From the NCBI GenBank assembly GCA_014526335.1, contig JACTAT010000001.1, positions 3,152,596-3,216,595 of the forward strand: a DNA stretch of 64,000 nucleotides, read 5' to 3'. Positions within the stretch are counted from its first letter, which is position 1. The number at the start of each line of letters is the position of its first letter. The translations under genes and the position numbers were made by a program. Below are positions 1-15,000 of the stretch, piece after piece. The notes under the pieces were generated by a model that worked only from the letters and a program-made list of their open reading frames with translations, did no database searches and was not told where the DNA came from. The stretch comes from Chrysaora quinquecirrha. Lineage: Eukaryota > Cnidaria > Scyphozoa > Semaeostomeae > Pelagiidae.

Positions 1-3000
1 TCTGTGATTGCTGATAATAATGCACTGCAGGCTCTGAAACTCGTGATGTTCTGAGGGCTGTTGGGAAGACAAAATACATCATAATACCGTAAACCTACGA
101 ATAAGCCCCCGGGGCTTATTTGCAAAAATGAATTTTACGGTGGGGGCTTATTGGAGGGGAGGGCTTATTTTAAACTTCAATGGTTTCGGTGTGTGACTGA
201 AGAAATAGCAGAGAGAAGAATCTGTACTCTTTTATAAAAATCAGCTGTTTGCCAACAGCCAATGGCTGATTATTGGTTGGATTGATAGTAAAACCTGTCA
301 AGACTAACTTGTTTTAGTGTTTTAATTAGTTTAAAGATGCATTTTAGACAGAAACAAATTCATAAATCCTGGCTTATTCGAGGGGAGGGTTTATTTGCAA
401 AAATGAATTCTAAGGTGAGAGGAAATTTTCTTAAAGTTTTTCAACAAAAATTGCTTAGCAAATTATTCTTGTCAAGTAATATTTTATTGATGTGGCCGTC
501 AGACATAACTTAAACTACCTAAAAAAGGGAAAATTAAAATGTTTGACAAACATTTCAAATGTTTGATCGTTTAGCCAGAGCTTTCAGTAGTCTACACAGC
601 GTTTGGACTGAAACGTCGTTAACTTGAATAGAGTTAACAGCAATTCAGAAATAAAATGTAAATAGTACCTGTGATCCTTGAGATAGGGTGTAACGTTATA
701 CATAACATAGAAAAGCGATCCTGCGATTTTGTCCTTTTCTTCACTAACATAAAGAAGATCTAACATGGAAGACAACAACTAGAACAGAAATGATACAACA
801 TTAATTACTTGGGGTACCCTACTTATGTGGGGTCAAAGTATGAAAAAGAAGAAAAGAAAAAGAAGAAGAGGAAGTAGAAGAGGTAGAGAAGGAGAAGCAG
901 ACAAAGAAGAGGAAGTAGAAGAAGAAGGAAAAAAGTAGAAAAAAGAAGAAGTTGTAGTAGGAAGAAGAAGAAGACGTGGAAGAAAAAGAAGAAGTAGAAG
1001 AAGAAGAAGAAGAAGAAAAAGGAAGAAGCAGAAGGAGAAGAAGAAGAAGAAGAAGGAGAAGAAGGAGAAGAAATAGTAGAAGTAGGAGAAGAATGGAAGA
1101 AGAAGAAGAAGAAGAAGAAGAGGAAATAGAAGGAGAAGAAGAAGAAGAAGTTGTAGAAGAATGGAACAAGAAGTAAAAGAGGTAGAAGAAGAAATAGAAG
1201 AAGAAGAAGAAGAAGGAGGAGAAAAGAAGGAAGAAGAAGAAGGAGAAGAGAAGAAGAAGGAGAAGAAGAAGAAAAGAAGAAGTGAAGGAAAAGAAGGAAG
1301 AAGAAGAAGAAGGAAAAGAAGAAGGAGAAGAAGAAGAAGAAGAAGGAAAAGAAGAAGGAGAAGAAGAAGGAAGTAGGAGATAATGAATATAAGAAAAAGA
1401 AGAAAAAAAGGAAGAAGGAAAAGAAGAAGTACAAGGAGAAGGAGAATAAGAATAAGAATAAGAAGAGAATAGAAGAATTAGAAGAAGAAATGGAAGAAAA
1501 AGAAAAAGGAGAAGGAAAGATTGCTTACCTCAGCCATGACACACAAAGCTTGAGCACTGTACTGTGCATTTCTTGTTTGAATCGAGTTGGGTAAACTGGT
1601 AGTTGTGTCGCTTGTTTGGCTTGTTCTATCCGAATGAGATGTTTCATCCATATCTGTGCTTTGATCTGACTGTTGTACAACTGTAACACTGCGTCTGAAC
1701 CAAGCAGAACTGTCAAGAGATGCTCCAGCTATTGTATTGCAAGCCTCAAAGAATTTCTGAGCTAAATCCTGAAAAAATAATATTTCTTCAAGCATGCAAC
1801 AAACCAAGCAAGCAAACGGTGTGAATTGTGTGGACAGAAAAAGGCAAGGCGGTACCAGAAAAAGATAACTACGTAAAATTAAAGTTTTTTGCCAATATTT
1901 CGTCCTGGAATACAGGACTTCTTCATGGCGAATGAGAACAAATCATCAGAACTCTCTTTGGTGCCGTCTTGCTTTGTTTCTTTCCATACATTAAATAACG
2001 TAACTTCAATCCAAGAATTCTCTTGAATTCCCGCACGCAGTTTTGATGAGGTGCTTTTTTCCTTTTCACCTTCCAAACAGTGTTAACCTAACCTTAACCC
2101 AGTTTAAGGGTCTGAGGCAGCTACACATTTTATAGTTGTAAAAGATACCACTGCAAGATGAAAATAGAAATCCCAAGCAACTATCTCCTATATTCTAGTA
2201 GATAGTTATAAATTTCCTTGTAATATAAAACTTTTACACGAAAACCATACAAATCATAGGAATAACAAAATAATAAGAAAATCTTGACTAACCTGTAGTT
2301 CCCTCCTGGTTCGTCTCTCTTCAGCTGGTGGAATACGTACAACAAACACATAAAATATATTCAAAAGAACAAACTGCGCCGGGGGTGTAATACCAAGCTG
2401 AAGGCCATCTTTCAGTAGAGAAATCAATGGTGCTTTGATTTGTTTCAATTGGTCATGCGAGGTTTTCAAGACGAATGCATGGAGAAATTGTAGCATGTTG
2501 ACTTCCAATGATTGGACTGGATTGGTGGGCTTATCTTTGTTTATAACTGTCTGTCGTAAGATTTGTTTTGTTGTATCGATGATCTTTTCAAACGAGAGAA
2601 CCTAAAATTCAAACAATAAATAAATAGCCCCAGCAACCCCAGGGGTACCCAACTGACCCCCAACAATATTGTGAAGTAGATTTGGATACAAATATCAAAG
2701 AGCCCCAATTTTGCCTTGGAAAGTAATCTTTCATGTGATTTTCTAAACTCTACACTTTTCTACGCAATCTATAGACTCGATACATAAGGCTTTTGTAATT
2801 TTGCAAATCAATTCAATTCAAAAGCCAAATTACAAACGACTTGTGTATCAAATCTACAGCTTAGCTGCATCGTAAACACATGTCATGCCTTATTTTAGAC
2901 GTGTCAATGTCTTGCTTCCGAATTCAAAAATAATAAATTTAGATCCATCAAACCTTAATTGTCATGATTATTTCCAATAAAGCCAATTGTTCTTGTGATG

Positions 3001-6000
3001 TAACTGGCAGGACTTTTTGATTCATAGCAGATAACCATTCTTTCTCTTTCTGGATATTTTGAACATTTATATTTAGATTGGTTTCTTTGTTTCTTGTTAA
3101 ATTCCATACGTCAGCTACTGCAGCCAGGAACACTATTGTATGCTGCATGGCTAAGGGCGTCAGCAGTTGTAGGATAGACTGACGAATGTTCTGCAATGAA
3201 AATGTAAGCGATTTAAGGGCCTAATATGTTGAATGTAAAATGGTGTAGTTAGCACCTGTCAAAATGATTTAAGTAGTAGACTAACTAATCGAGACCTCGA
3301 CTCTGGAGCTTCTAACACCACGAACGAGCTGGATTTGAAGACGAAGCTTCAACATCTTTATGACTGTGCTCACGTAACTCGTGTTCTCGCCATTCAGCCT
3401 TCGTGAGTGCACGAACGTCTACCAAAGCCCCGGGGTATTTCAGTTCAAAAAATAGACGTGCGACTAGGTTTTCCAAAGCAACCCATGCCTACCGTAAAAT
3501 TTTTTTACTCGCGTGGGCCCATATATAGAAAGACAAAGAATTTTTACCCATTTGTAGCAATATCTCAAATAAGGGGATCAAAGTAATCACAGTTTAAGAC
3601 CTGAGAAAACTCTAAATATTGCGAACTAGCATGTGCACTAATAACAAAGACCAATTAAACCGATTTGCACCATTTAGTTAAGCAACCCATGTCTGAAAGT
3701 ATTTATAGGTTATGCTACCCATGTGTAGAGATTATGTACGAAAAAGAAGCCAATATGTAGAGACACCATCGCTCAAAAAGTAGCCCATTTGGGCTGCACG
3801 TATTGAACAATAGTAGTAAAAGTACCCCCGGGGACCAAAGCTACCCCTTGCAAACAATGATTGATAAGAATTGGCTATAAAATCAAGATTGTAAGCACTA
3901 GAGGTGTAAAAATTTGCTTCACCACTATAACGAAGGTGCTCAATCTGAATCAAAATTTTGTACAAACAAGTTTTCGTAAATTTTGAAAACGAGGCCCTTG
4001 GTTGAAAAGGTGTAATGAGCCAGTTGAATAGGTTACTAGATTAATGTATACCTTATTACTGCCAATTGGTAATGGAACTTGCGTTGCGATTTTCCAACGT
4101 GTTGTTTGTGAATCATGGGTATTCCAAGCATGCCACACGGTGACAAGAGAGGAAAGCATCGCTGGAAGAATGCTAAGTAGACCTTCTTTTGCTTCAACCA
4201 TCGGTTTATCAACTGGAAAAGAGATTGTAGTAGCTAGCATATATTTACATTTAATATCATATTCCGCTACTCATTCTTAGCTCTAACAATTCTAGGCTAC
4301 ATTCTGTTGCAAGCATTAGCATCGGTATCCCCTATTGCAACATTGCATGCTACCCACGTAGGACATTCCCACAGCACCATAGGTATTACCTTATTTAGGC
4401 ACAGCCATCGTTTATCCTAGACACTCCATTCGTTATATAGCTAGTTTTTGTTATCATTATAGCTTGTCAATTCATTCCATATTAATATAAAATATTGAAA
4501 ATAGTTATCTTAGCTTAAAGTATAAAACTAGGAAGGTTTTAGGTGGTAATTAATTGAGTTCAAGAATACAAATTTGGTTGCTAATTCAAAGTTTCTCCTT
4601 CGCTAATCCTCTGTGGCACGCAATCAACGTTTCAATTGTTTTAAAAGTGGATAGTAAGATTTAAGATTTTAGACTTTATTGGTAATTCGTAGGAGTCCAT
4701 GTTTTACCAAAAGATAACGGTGCTTACTAGGAAATGAAATTGGTTTGCTAGTGAAAGTAAAAATTCATCATTGATGCCTCATATCATACCTTCTTCAGTA
4801 GCCACTGCTTTATTTGACGCTGTTTGCGACGAAAACACATGAACGAGGTTAGCAAATATTGAATTCGAGGCATCTTCAGATTCAGCCTGCTGTGTCGATT
4901 TACCGCTACCTGAGATCTGACGCGGTGCCATGGAAACGCCAGATGAGACAACCTCGTTTTCAGTTAGGCAATAATGACAGATTGAGGTGAGGTCTCCTAA
5001 TAACATCAGCATGTAGTCCACGGGAATTTCTGTAAACCTGGAAAATTAAGATAAATTATGGGTATGGATCATATGTTCCCTTGATTTCTGGAGGGATCTC
5101 ATCTTAAACCAGGTGCATTTCGATAGACAGGCTTATTACAAGGTATCCAAGGCTCCGACCAAACGACCAAAAATTGTTACGCAAACATTTGAAATTTGCA
5201 TTACAGGCAATGTTTGATCAATTGCCTACGTCACAAAACATTGTTGGCAAACAAAACTAAACTTGTTTTATTGCAGTATGTTTTTGAAATAGTTTAAAAC
5301 ATTTTTTGCTTGATGCAAGCAAAATATATTTGACAAGCGATGTTTTGCGTCATGAGCGAACGGCCAAACACTTTGCTAGACATGAAAATTTCAAATGTTT
5401 GATGAACAATGTTTGATCGTTTGGCCAGAGCCCAAAAACAAGTTATCAGGGTAAAATATGGACAGTAGGGTTTGGCAAAGCACCGCATGCAAGCTGAGCA
5501 TGATGTTGTGCCAAACCATGAAATTTCTGATTTGTTGTGGTGCTTATGTGCATAGACTAGCTTGGTGTCCTGAAATGACTGTTGACTCAATTAGACCCCA
5601 AAAGTATGGCCACACAACAACGAGCAGTAAGTATAAGATTGTAGAGCATTGGAAACCATTTCGAAAAAACGTAATAATAATAATAAAATAGGTATTTTAT
5701 AGGGCATAATATACCCAGAGCTCATAGACACTTATCAACAAAGCTTACTTAACACAAACTTAGAGTCCAGAATATAATTTACAAGGATTATGAAATAAAT
5801 TTATTTAAAATTGCTTATTTATTTAATAATAAGAGAAGGAAAGGTACTTACGTGTAGTCACGCTTGCCAATAACAGAATCACAATAAAGTTTTGTTATTT
5901 TCTTCAAATTCAATGAAATCTGGTCGACAACAGGCACAGCTACTTTTGGTAGTGATGGGCCTAATTTTGGCAATGTAGCAATAACCAATGAATTCCATTC

Positions 6001-9000
6001 ATGATGAATGTGATACCATTTCTCTTCTTTTATTGCACTGAGAATAACAGACAAAAGCATTGACTGTGAAGCTATAGGTTTCCCAACAACATACTCGAAA
6101 GGTCTTGACGCATACTTTTCATGTCCTTTTGATTTTCTGTCCTTGCTTGATCTCGTTTTCGATTTCACTTCACCACCCTGAGGCTGGTCGATTTGCTCAA
6201 CACCAATACGATCTTCAAGGAAGATTAAGTTCTTAATGAGTTGTAAGAGGTTTTTCTGAAGATCAAAAGCTTTTTTATCCATGGAGCCACTGTTAACGTC
6301 GTATCTATTGTCTTTGTGATGTTCTGCATTCTCATTGGATAATGTATAAACATGTGATAGCAAACAATGCAATGCGATACGCTGGACTTTACAACGACTA
6401 AACAAATCCAGAACAAAGCTTGAAAATCCAGCGCCACTGTCGACTACTACTTCAAGTAAGACGTGAATGATGCGCGTGAGAAGTTGAATACTTGCAATCT
6501 TCACGCAGAAGTTTCCTTGGATATCTGAAGCCGAGGCTGATATGTTCACGTGATAGTCTGATCGAACAAAATAGAGGCAGATTGACAGGAGTATTTCCAT
6601 GTATTTTGCAGTGCTTGCTTTGATTAATAAAGGCTGGCCTAAAAGAAAAGAAAAAAGATACACGAGGGCTTGTTAGCATTGATATACAGTATAAAATCAG
6701 AATACGACCTGCTAGTTCCCAAATAGGGGTAGGGGGTGGGGGGGGGGGGTAAGAGATGGTTTTCGTATTTAGAATTATACCTCGTCTTATCCAACCGTTT
6801 CGGCCTGTTTATACTCCGAGGAGTGTAAGGTGAAAAATCTTTTAGGTATGCTCAAAGATTTACAATTTACAACAAGCAAACTATAATTGTTAAAAGAGTG
6901 TACAAGCAGAACTTACTATCAGCCAGAGATCCATAAAAATCCTTGCCGGTCAATGCGCGTCTATGTCGTATCAACAGTTCCCTTAGGCCAGATTGGTGAC
7001 CGGTATTACACATATTCATGCTTGTTGTTGCAGCCGCACAAACAAATGCTCTTCCATCGGCATCGACAATGGACATGATTGCTTTCAATGCGTACATTGT
7101 TTGTGTTGTGTCATAAGGCTGGGTGTAAAATAGACGATGAACGTGAAGAGGATGGACAGGTTTGCTGTTCTTCTCTGAGCTCTGCTTGCCCGACGGTAGA
7201 TTTATATCTGTTTGAAAAAGCAAGGAAAAAGATCATTAAAGAGAGGGAAAAACAGGCACTCAGGGAAACTATTGATATTGGATAAAAGAAGTAGACACGC
7301 AATAACAGCCTTGTATTTTGGATCACAAGAATTTTGACTGTAAAGAAGCTATAAAATAATGCAAGGGTGATCAACATCGCAAAATGAAAGCACACAAAAA
7401 TAGTTCGCCTCAACATACAAGGCTTCTTCAGAATAAGGGACCGGTCATTATTTATGACCGGCTGGGGGCTAAAGAGCAAATAGTGGGGTAACTGAAAAAT
7501 CTAAGTTGTATTAGGTTGGGTTACCGAAAATCTTGAGCAAAAGGGTTTATTTCATCTCAAAGCCAGATTCATCTGTGCCCTTCATATTAATAAGAACACT
7601 TAGCAAAATGCTCATGTTTGTGGCTTCGAAGGAATTAATTGCATCTTCGGGTGTTTGGACTTGGAGGATGGCTTTGATTGCTATTTGTGATTGCAATTAA
7701 TGCTGCAATTTCATAGCTTTATTAGCAGCAGTTTTGCAGCTTCTTTTATGAAAACCATCATCCTTCATTAATGAAAATCCCATTGTTTATCATATACATT
7801 ATTGTGCTTGTTAGCTATCTTACCTACTCACTTTTCTTCGAATAAGCAGGGAGCTTTTTTCATGACAATAGGGCAGCTGGGACGTTCTTAACTTAAAAAA
7901 CCAAACAATAAATGTAATAGGCAATGGTTTGCTTGTAGCAAGGCTAATGCTTCAGTTATCTGTCTGCTTAGATTCCATTTTGAACTATGTTGTATCAAAT
8001 CAATTCCACAATGTCTGTCAATAAACTAACAATCTTTGTGCTAGCATACATAAATGCAGAGTAAGACGCAGTCAAAAATAAACGAAAATATCAAACTTTT
8101 ACCATCAATTGAAAGAATTTTCTTCAGTGACGAATTATTCCTCTTCTTCTGATGTTCAGATGATTTCTGCGTCTTTGCAGTTCTCTGCGTAGCAGCACTC
8201 ACTTGCTGCGTTTCTCGCGTGGTTTCTTTTGGATCATCATCTTCGTCATCAGCAAACTCATTCTCTGCGGTAGAGTCAACTTTCAAAGCCTCTGTTTCGT
8301 GAAAATCGGTCTCCTTTTCAGACTGAGACTTGTTTGACAAAGATTCAGATCTCTGCTTCTTGAAGCTGTCGTTGTCTTTAATACTATCTGCGTTTGAATC
8401 CTCTTTCTCGGAATCAGAACTACTCAAGTCTCTTCTCATCGTCGAAGAGTTTTCTGCCGTATCTGTCTCCAAACTGCTTCGTTTTATTTTGCCCAGAGAT
8501 GTGTTTTCAGTATCAGACTTCCACAGCGAGGCATAATGAACTGATATTCGCCTACTCGATGGATTGAGCATGATAAGTAATAATGGCTCCAATAATCTCC
8601 CAATGTCTCCATAATGTATCGCGTGTTTCAACCATTCTTGTACGCATTTTCTACGAGTAAAATGAATTGAATAAATTGAATTGAATTTGACAAAACGTTT
8701 CATGATGAGCTGACCAGTAGATCTATTACAAGAGTCGTAGTTACCGCTATTGAGTTGAATCGCTGGACGCTCAAACTACTCTGCACAATTAGCTGTAGGG
8801 TTGCAAAGAGTGGAACTTGTAAGTCTAAGGTAACCAGTATGAGCCAACGTTGATTTCACTATAGACCAACTACATAAGTCTAAATAATCGTTGCAAATGC
8901 CTTAAGTTGTTGTGGTTGTTAACAGGCACCTCAGTTGCAGAGAACAGCTGTTGTTGTTGGTCTAAATTCAATGAGTGGAATCTGAGACTCTTGTAACAAG

Positions 9001-12000
9001 TCTAATTCAGTATATCATGAGAATAATGAAGGAATCAAATTAAGTGTAACAAATACAGTATGGTACCTTATGTAAGGATCCTCATTGATTAGACTGTCCA
9101 ACATAAGTAGCATGCATCTGTAAACAAAACACAGTGATAATCTTCAGATTATAGATACTAAGGAGCAACTACTTGGAATGAGATCCCCAAAAAATAAGAG
9201 ATTGTGCCTCGCTAATTTCTCTCAAAAGAAAACTAAAGAAATTCCTGAGGTAGTGACTCAAACACGAACCCTTGGAAGAGCAGCTATATTATTATTTTTC
9301 TTACATTCTAAATTGTGAATTTGTAGTCTAAGTTTTTCTTTTTGTAATGCTGAAATGGTATTGTGTAAAATAAGAATGGAAATGAAAATGAAGTGAGACT
9401 TTAATAAGAGCCAAAAATATACGCCCTAAGTTTTTCTTTTTGTAATGCTGAAAGGGTATTGTGTAAAAATAATAATGAAAATGAAAATGAAATGAAACTC
9501 TAATAACAGCCAAAACACGAACTTGAGAATGAGGTGGCTAGTGTAATTAAAGAAATTGCGTTATGCAGTTTGTAATGATATAGTTTATAAGTAGCACAGT
9601 ACTAGGCACCTATCAAGTGTTCTGCTACCACCTCTGCTAGATTTACTGCTTTCATTCTTGTAAAATTCTCTTGATAGATGCCAGAGAATTGAGAATTTCC
9701 AATGAGCATTTTGCCTGATCTCCTGCAACAGACAAAATACACAATCAATAGAGAATCACCCAAAAGTTTTACATCCGAATAGGACTGTCAGTGCCAGTTA
9801 CATAGTTTAACAAACCCCCGGTTTATAAACTCACCAATCGTTGATTCACCATTGAATTACATACAACATCTTCACAAATCAGGGTGGTTGGTGATATGTT
9901 ATGAAGCCTCAGAATCAACTCAGTGCAAGTGTAATGTAGATGACAATCATCATGCTCGATACGCTCCCAAAGACTATTGGCAAAATCCTGAAACAAAAAT
10001 GAGGAACTAATTGAAATTATCAATCAATAAAAGCAACACAAATTTGCGACGTTATTGTTTTCCTTTGAATTGAAAGTACAAGGAAAGATTTTCCCACAAG
10101 TTGGATACCACAAGGGCCGTTGAGAGGCAGAGCAGGCCCCGCAGTTATGTAATCGTACTGGGCCTTAAGGAGGTTTCAGGGTGAAGTATTTAAGAGAATT
10201 TTCAATTTTTTGCAGGCCCCCTTACAGCCCAGGCCCCGGGCCCCAGACCTCTGACCCTGCTGGACCTTCCTCTCGACGGTACTGGATACCACAATCGATC
10301 GAATTTGAAACTAGACTGCATGATCAGAGGAACAATCGACAATCACACCGAGCTCAAGAGCTGAAGGGAAATTCCTGACAAGCTTTCAAAGTCACACAGC
10401 CCATGGCCCAAGTCAACTCCATTGAGCTTAAGAGCAGACACTTGGTCCTGACGGGTCCTGGTTGCCTTATTTCTTTTGCCCGGGGAACATTATTGATGAC
10501 TTACAAAATCTGAAAGTGCTAGGCAGATATATCGATCAAAACAAGCATACGGCGAGTCCGACGTTTTATCATCATATTTCAAAATAAAAAGTAGTCTATC
10601 GAGGTCTATCGTGGACCTCGCAATCTGAAAGCTCTAGACGTTCTCGATAGAATCGCGGATTGTGCACTTCGCGCTCGATCTCGCAACGCAATGTTAGACT
10701 ACGCGATATCAGTACTGTATGCTTACCTTATAAATTGAAGATTTTTCCAAGACAGCGAAATCTTCTCGAGTGATGAGCGGCACAACGTTAGCCGTTCCAG
10801 GCGTAACAAGATTACCACGCGGCGAAGCTGGAAAGACGCAAAGGCTGACATTAATGAGATCCAATAGTGTTCCTATTGCTGCACTTTGAATACTGAAATC
10901 TTTGGTTTGCTTTGCACAGGAAACCAGGCACTGAATCCAATCACTTAGGCAATTATCTGAGAAAAAATGAAAACAAAATAGGTAATGAATATAAACAGGA
11001 AATTACCTGAAAATATATACAATATCAACAAAATATCTCAATAAATGAAAGGAATAGTTATTGAGCAGTACAGAATTTCAAAATTGCGAGAAACAGAGGA
11101 AACATCTCCGGACATACTTAAAAACGTTTTTCGTCCGACACTCCTCATAGTATAAACGTCAGAAACAGACCTCGACATTGAATCAGGGGATTCGATAATC
11201 AAAATAAAGTATACTTTACTGCAAACCGTAAAACCTGGTAATGATAAATTGTCCCAAATTCGTTTATGGCGGAAGAGAGAGGTCTTAGAACTTACAATCG
11301 CCATATCTAGGCGATTTGAATTTCTTTTACCACTCACCCAGGACTGTCGAGAGGTAGTGGGCCAATGGGTCTAACGATGTTTTTTGGAGGGAACGTTAAA
11401 TGATTTAAAATTCTACAGGCCACTTCAGAGTACGGGCCCGGGACCTATAAACCTGCTGGACCCCATTCTCAACGGTACTGCACGCACCCCAATGTGATAG
11501 TAGAAAGAAGCCTACTAACCAGTGGTTTCATTCACGGAGAATCCAATCGAGGACTTCCACGACGGGAAACACGACAGTTCGACTAAATATCGACAGAATG
11601 AGGTGAAACTTTGCATTTTAAATGAGTGGTCTGAATCTTCGTTTGAATCTTCATCTCCAGGTAACTTTGAATCACCGTTTGAATCTGTATCTTCAGGTAA
11701 ACTTGTCTTCTCTTTCGAATTTCCAACTTCACATCCAAAGAGCCAAGGGCCTAAGCAATGAGACACATAACGCGTAAAGAAAGCTTTAGAGCTTTCGATG
11801 CAACTTTGCATAATACTGAACCTCTTGACTCTCCTCTCAGTCTTCACATCAAAGCAAGATTCCTCTGATTCCGAGGGTTCCAGTTCATTTGCAGGCGAGG
11901 CTGGCTCTGTGTCGACATCAGTTTGATCACGAGACGCATTCGACCCAGACTTCTGTTTTCCATACGTTCTTGACTCTCGTCTAGAGGGCTGGGGCGATTT

Positions 12001-15000
12001 CATGGAGGGCGAAACTTTTGAAAGAAGTTTCATAGCCAGTAGAATGCCATGATGAATTTCATCGATTTTCATTATTTGAATGTTTTTCGTCATCTCAGTT
12101 ATAAGGCAGTTAAGCAACGATGGCCAGTGTTCTGTCTGTGTTTCCACTGCTGCCTCCTACAAACGACAATCAGTCAAACTTTGTTAAACTGTAGAATATT
12201 TTCAGAGAATCTTAGCTACAGATCTTAGATGATAAAACGGCTTTGCTAAAGAATCTAAGTTAAAACAAGCGAGTCCCCTTTTAACAAGCTTGCCGCTTTC
12301 TGCTGACAGGCATCTGTATAAACTGTAATAAAAAGCATCAACAACGTCGTTGGCTCTCTGATCATGCAGTCCAGGTTAGAATCCCATCTATTTGCGACAT
12401 GCCACTTGTGGAAAAATCTATCCTATTGTCACAGTTCATAAAAAAATATGGTGCTGAAGAAGGCTCAACACAGCCGAAACATAAAAAGTCAAACGGGAGA
12501 GGAGAGCCTTGGGCTGTATGGCCAAGTGAGTTACTCGGGGATTTCATTGTGTTCAATAGCTCAGTAGAAACGTCGTTGGTTATCTTGTCTTGCAGTCCAG
12601 GTAAGAATCCCGTTTATTTTGCGATGCCACTTGGGAAAAAATCTAACTTTATAGAAGAAAGAAATTAACTAAACATACCAATGATACGATATCCAAGAGA
12701 AATTCGGTAAGCTGCAAAATCTCGAAACAATTTGGAGCTTGAGGAGTAAGAAATTCATCTTTCATTCCGGTTTCTCCACCAGCTCCATCACAATCATCGT
12801 TACGGGGCTTTGTCCTTTGGAAACAGCTAATAAACAGCTTTTCAATGTAGTCCCAAATAAAATACGGCTCAAAAGCGGCGAATAACATATTAGCTGTTTT
12901 AACCAACTCTTCCCGTAATCCTCTGCTTTGTTTATTATCCTTTACATCGAGGCTATCTACGTTATATTCAGCCTCGCATTCACGACGAAGCACTCGGAAT
13001 ACTTCAATCAAAACATGCTCCAGTACTGATGACCCAATCTCCGGTTTGTCCAACAAACTAATTAAAATCCGGAACGGTTTCAATTTATCGTATTTTCTCG
13101 AAGTTCTTGGAAAGAGTTCATTTTCCATAGCAGTATACTTGTATTCCGGTTCCACCAAATAGAACAAATTTATAACAGCAGCAACAACATATTTCTTTGA
13201 ATGATTTTCAAAGTAGTTAACGGCCGAAGCTGATACGTCATCATGATCATCCGGGATACTAGGAACGCTATTGATACTGCTTTTTCTGCTAGCCTCTGTT
13301 TGAAGCCCTTCACTGTTTGCATTCAAGACCCATTGATACAGCCTCCTATTCAATGACATGTCTCTTCTCAGAACAACAGTTAGCGAGTGCATCAATAGAC
13401 TTACTAGATGCGACTGCGTGACAACCTCGGAATGAAGTGGAATGAAAGTCAGCATGAAATCGAGGGTGATTCTTTGTACTAGGACATTACTATCTTCTAA
13501 GGAGTAGCAGAGTGCGTTGACCTTGAAAAAGAAAAAATCATTATAGGGATATTTTGCTTGTTTTTATCAAACCAATATCGTTTGATTTATGCTATTTTCG
13601 TTCAATATTGATGTTTTATATTGAAGAATAATATAAATTATTTCACAGCAATATCAACATAATTGACCATATCATTATATTTTCTCAACAGGCATCAGGC
13701 GTAAGATCAGATGATATACCTCTTAGTTACTACCAAAGATAAATAGCGCATCATTACTACACCTTTGCGGGAGCGGAAACTCTGCTTAAATTCAACTCTT
13801 TACCCTCTTGATGGCGCTGTGATGTCATAGTGTAATCCGGCTATCTCGTGGTGTCAAGAGCTTGCGAGGTCGGAGTTTCGAACCCAAGCCACAGTAACGT
13901 CACATCCAAGGTCGAAGCCTCGTTAGTTAATCAACTTTTGAGATCCTAGCGAATGGCCCTAGATACTCAATTTCACTTTCATCCTCTCGACACTCTTTAC
14001 ACGCCTTGGACTAAGGAACATTTTCAACAAAGCTACAGATTCTGTCTCACGAATGATTCAAATGACATTGCAGTACTTTCAGTACTTGCTCAACTTTTTA
14101 GCTTCTTATAGAAAATTATGTGTACTGCATTAAAGGGTCTTAGGTTGGCCCTGACCTGAATACTCCATGCAACATAGATGGTACTTGAACTTCAACCTTC
14201 ATTGCTTATTCCAAACCTCAAGCAATAAAGCAACTAAGAGTTCACACACAGTAATGAATATAAACATAAATTGATCGCATACCATAAGTTGTTTATTATT
14301 TCCAATCACATATTTTGTATCAGCCTGGGGTCCTTGTTTGCCCAGATGACTTTGAATGAATATCATAGCTGACAGCCTGACTGGAGGTGAATGTAAACTG
14401 CAGCCCCACAATGCTGAGAAGAATGACTCACGATTTGTATTTTTGCAAATCTTTTCAAGAATTCCTGTTGTCCTGGAAAGTATGGAAACAAGTTTAACAG
14501 AGAAACATTTCAATGTGTTCACATATTGTCAATTATCAAAACAGTGATCTAAACCTATGTTTGTCATGAATGGTAATATAACGATAACCTGAGGAAATAG
14601 ATCTGCAATCAATTGGAAGAGAGAGAGAGAGAGAGAGAGCGGAAGGACTCATTCTTTACCCTCCAGGTAATTTTGTTACATTTGTTTTTTGAATAAGAAG
14701 ACCATACTTTTTAGAGGGTTCACTTTTTCTGCTATCAATGGGGCAACATAATCCTATAAGACACAAACTTGGACTGTTGTGCAATAGATCAACTTGCCTG
14801 ATGTACTCATACATTGGCAATAGGGGTTTAAGGTGAGGCAGGCAAGCCAACAAAAATAGAATCTGTATTGGCAAATACAGATCGGGGTTTCAGGGAGATA
14901 CAGCTGATATTGATTAACGGCCTGGACTTGCAGCTGATGTTGATTTACAAACCCAAGAAACAAAGTTTGTTATGGTGGTGTAAGCAACATAATTGTCGTT

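Noticed and set aside
819..1434. Long Glu/Arg/Ser/Phe-rich open frames on both strands
   Set aside because: They are translations of the GAA/TTC simple repeat in a DOP1 intron.
10181..10378. 65-codon open frame in a DOP1 intron
   Set aside because: It lies mostly within a GC-rich MITE and has no splice or family support.
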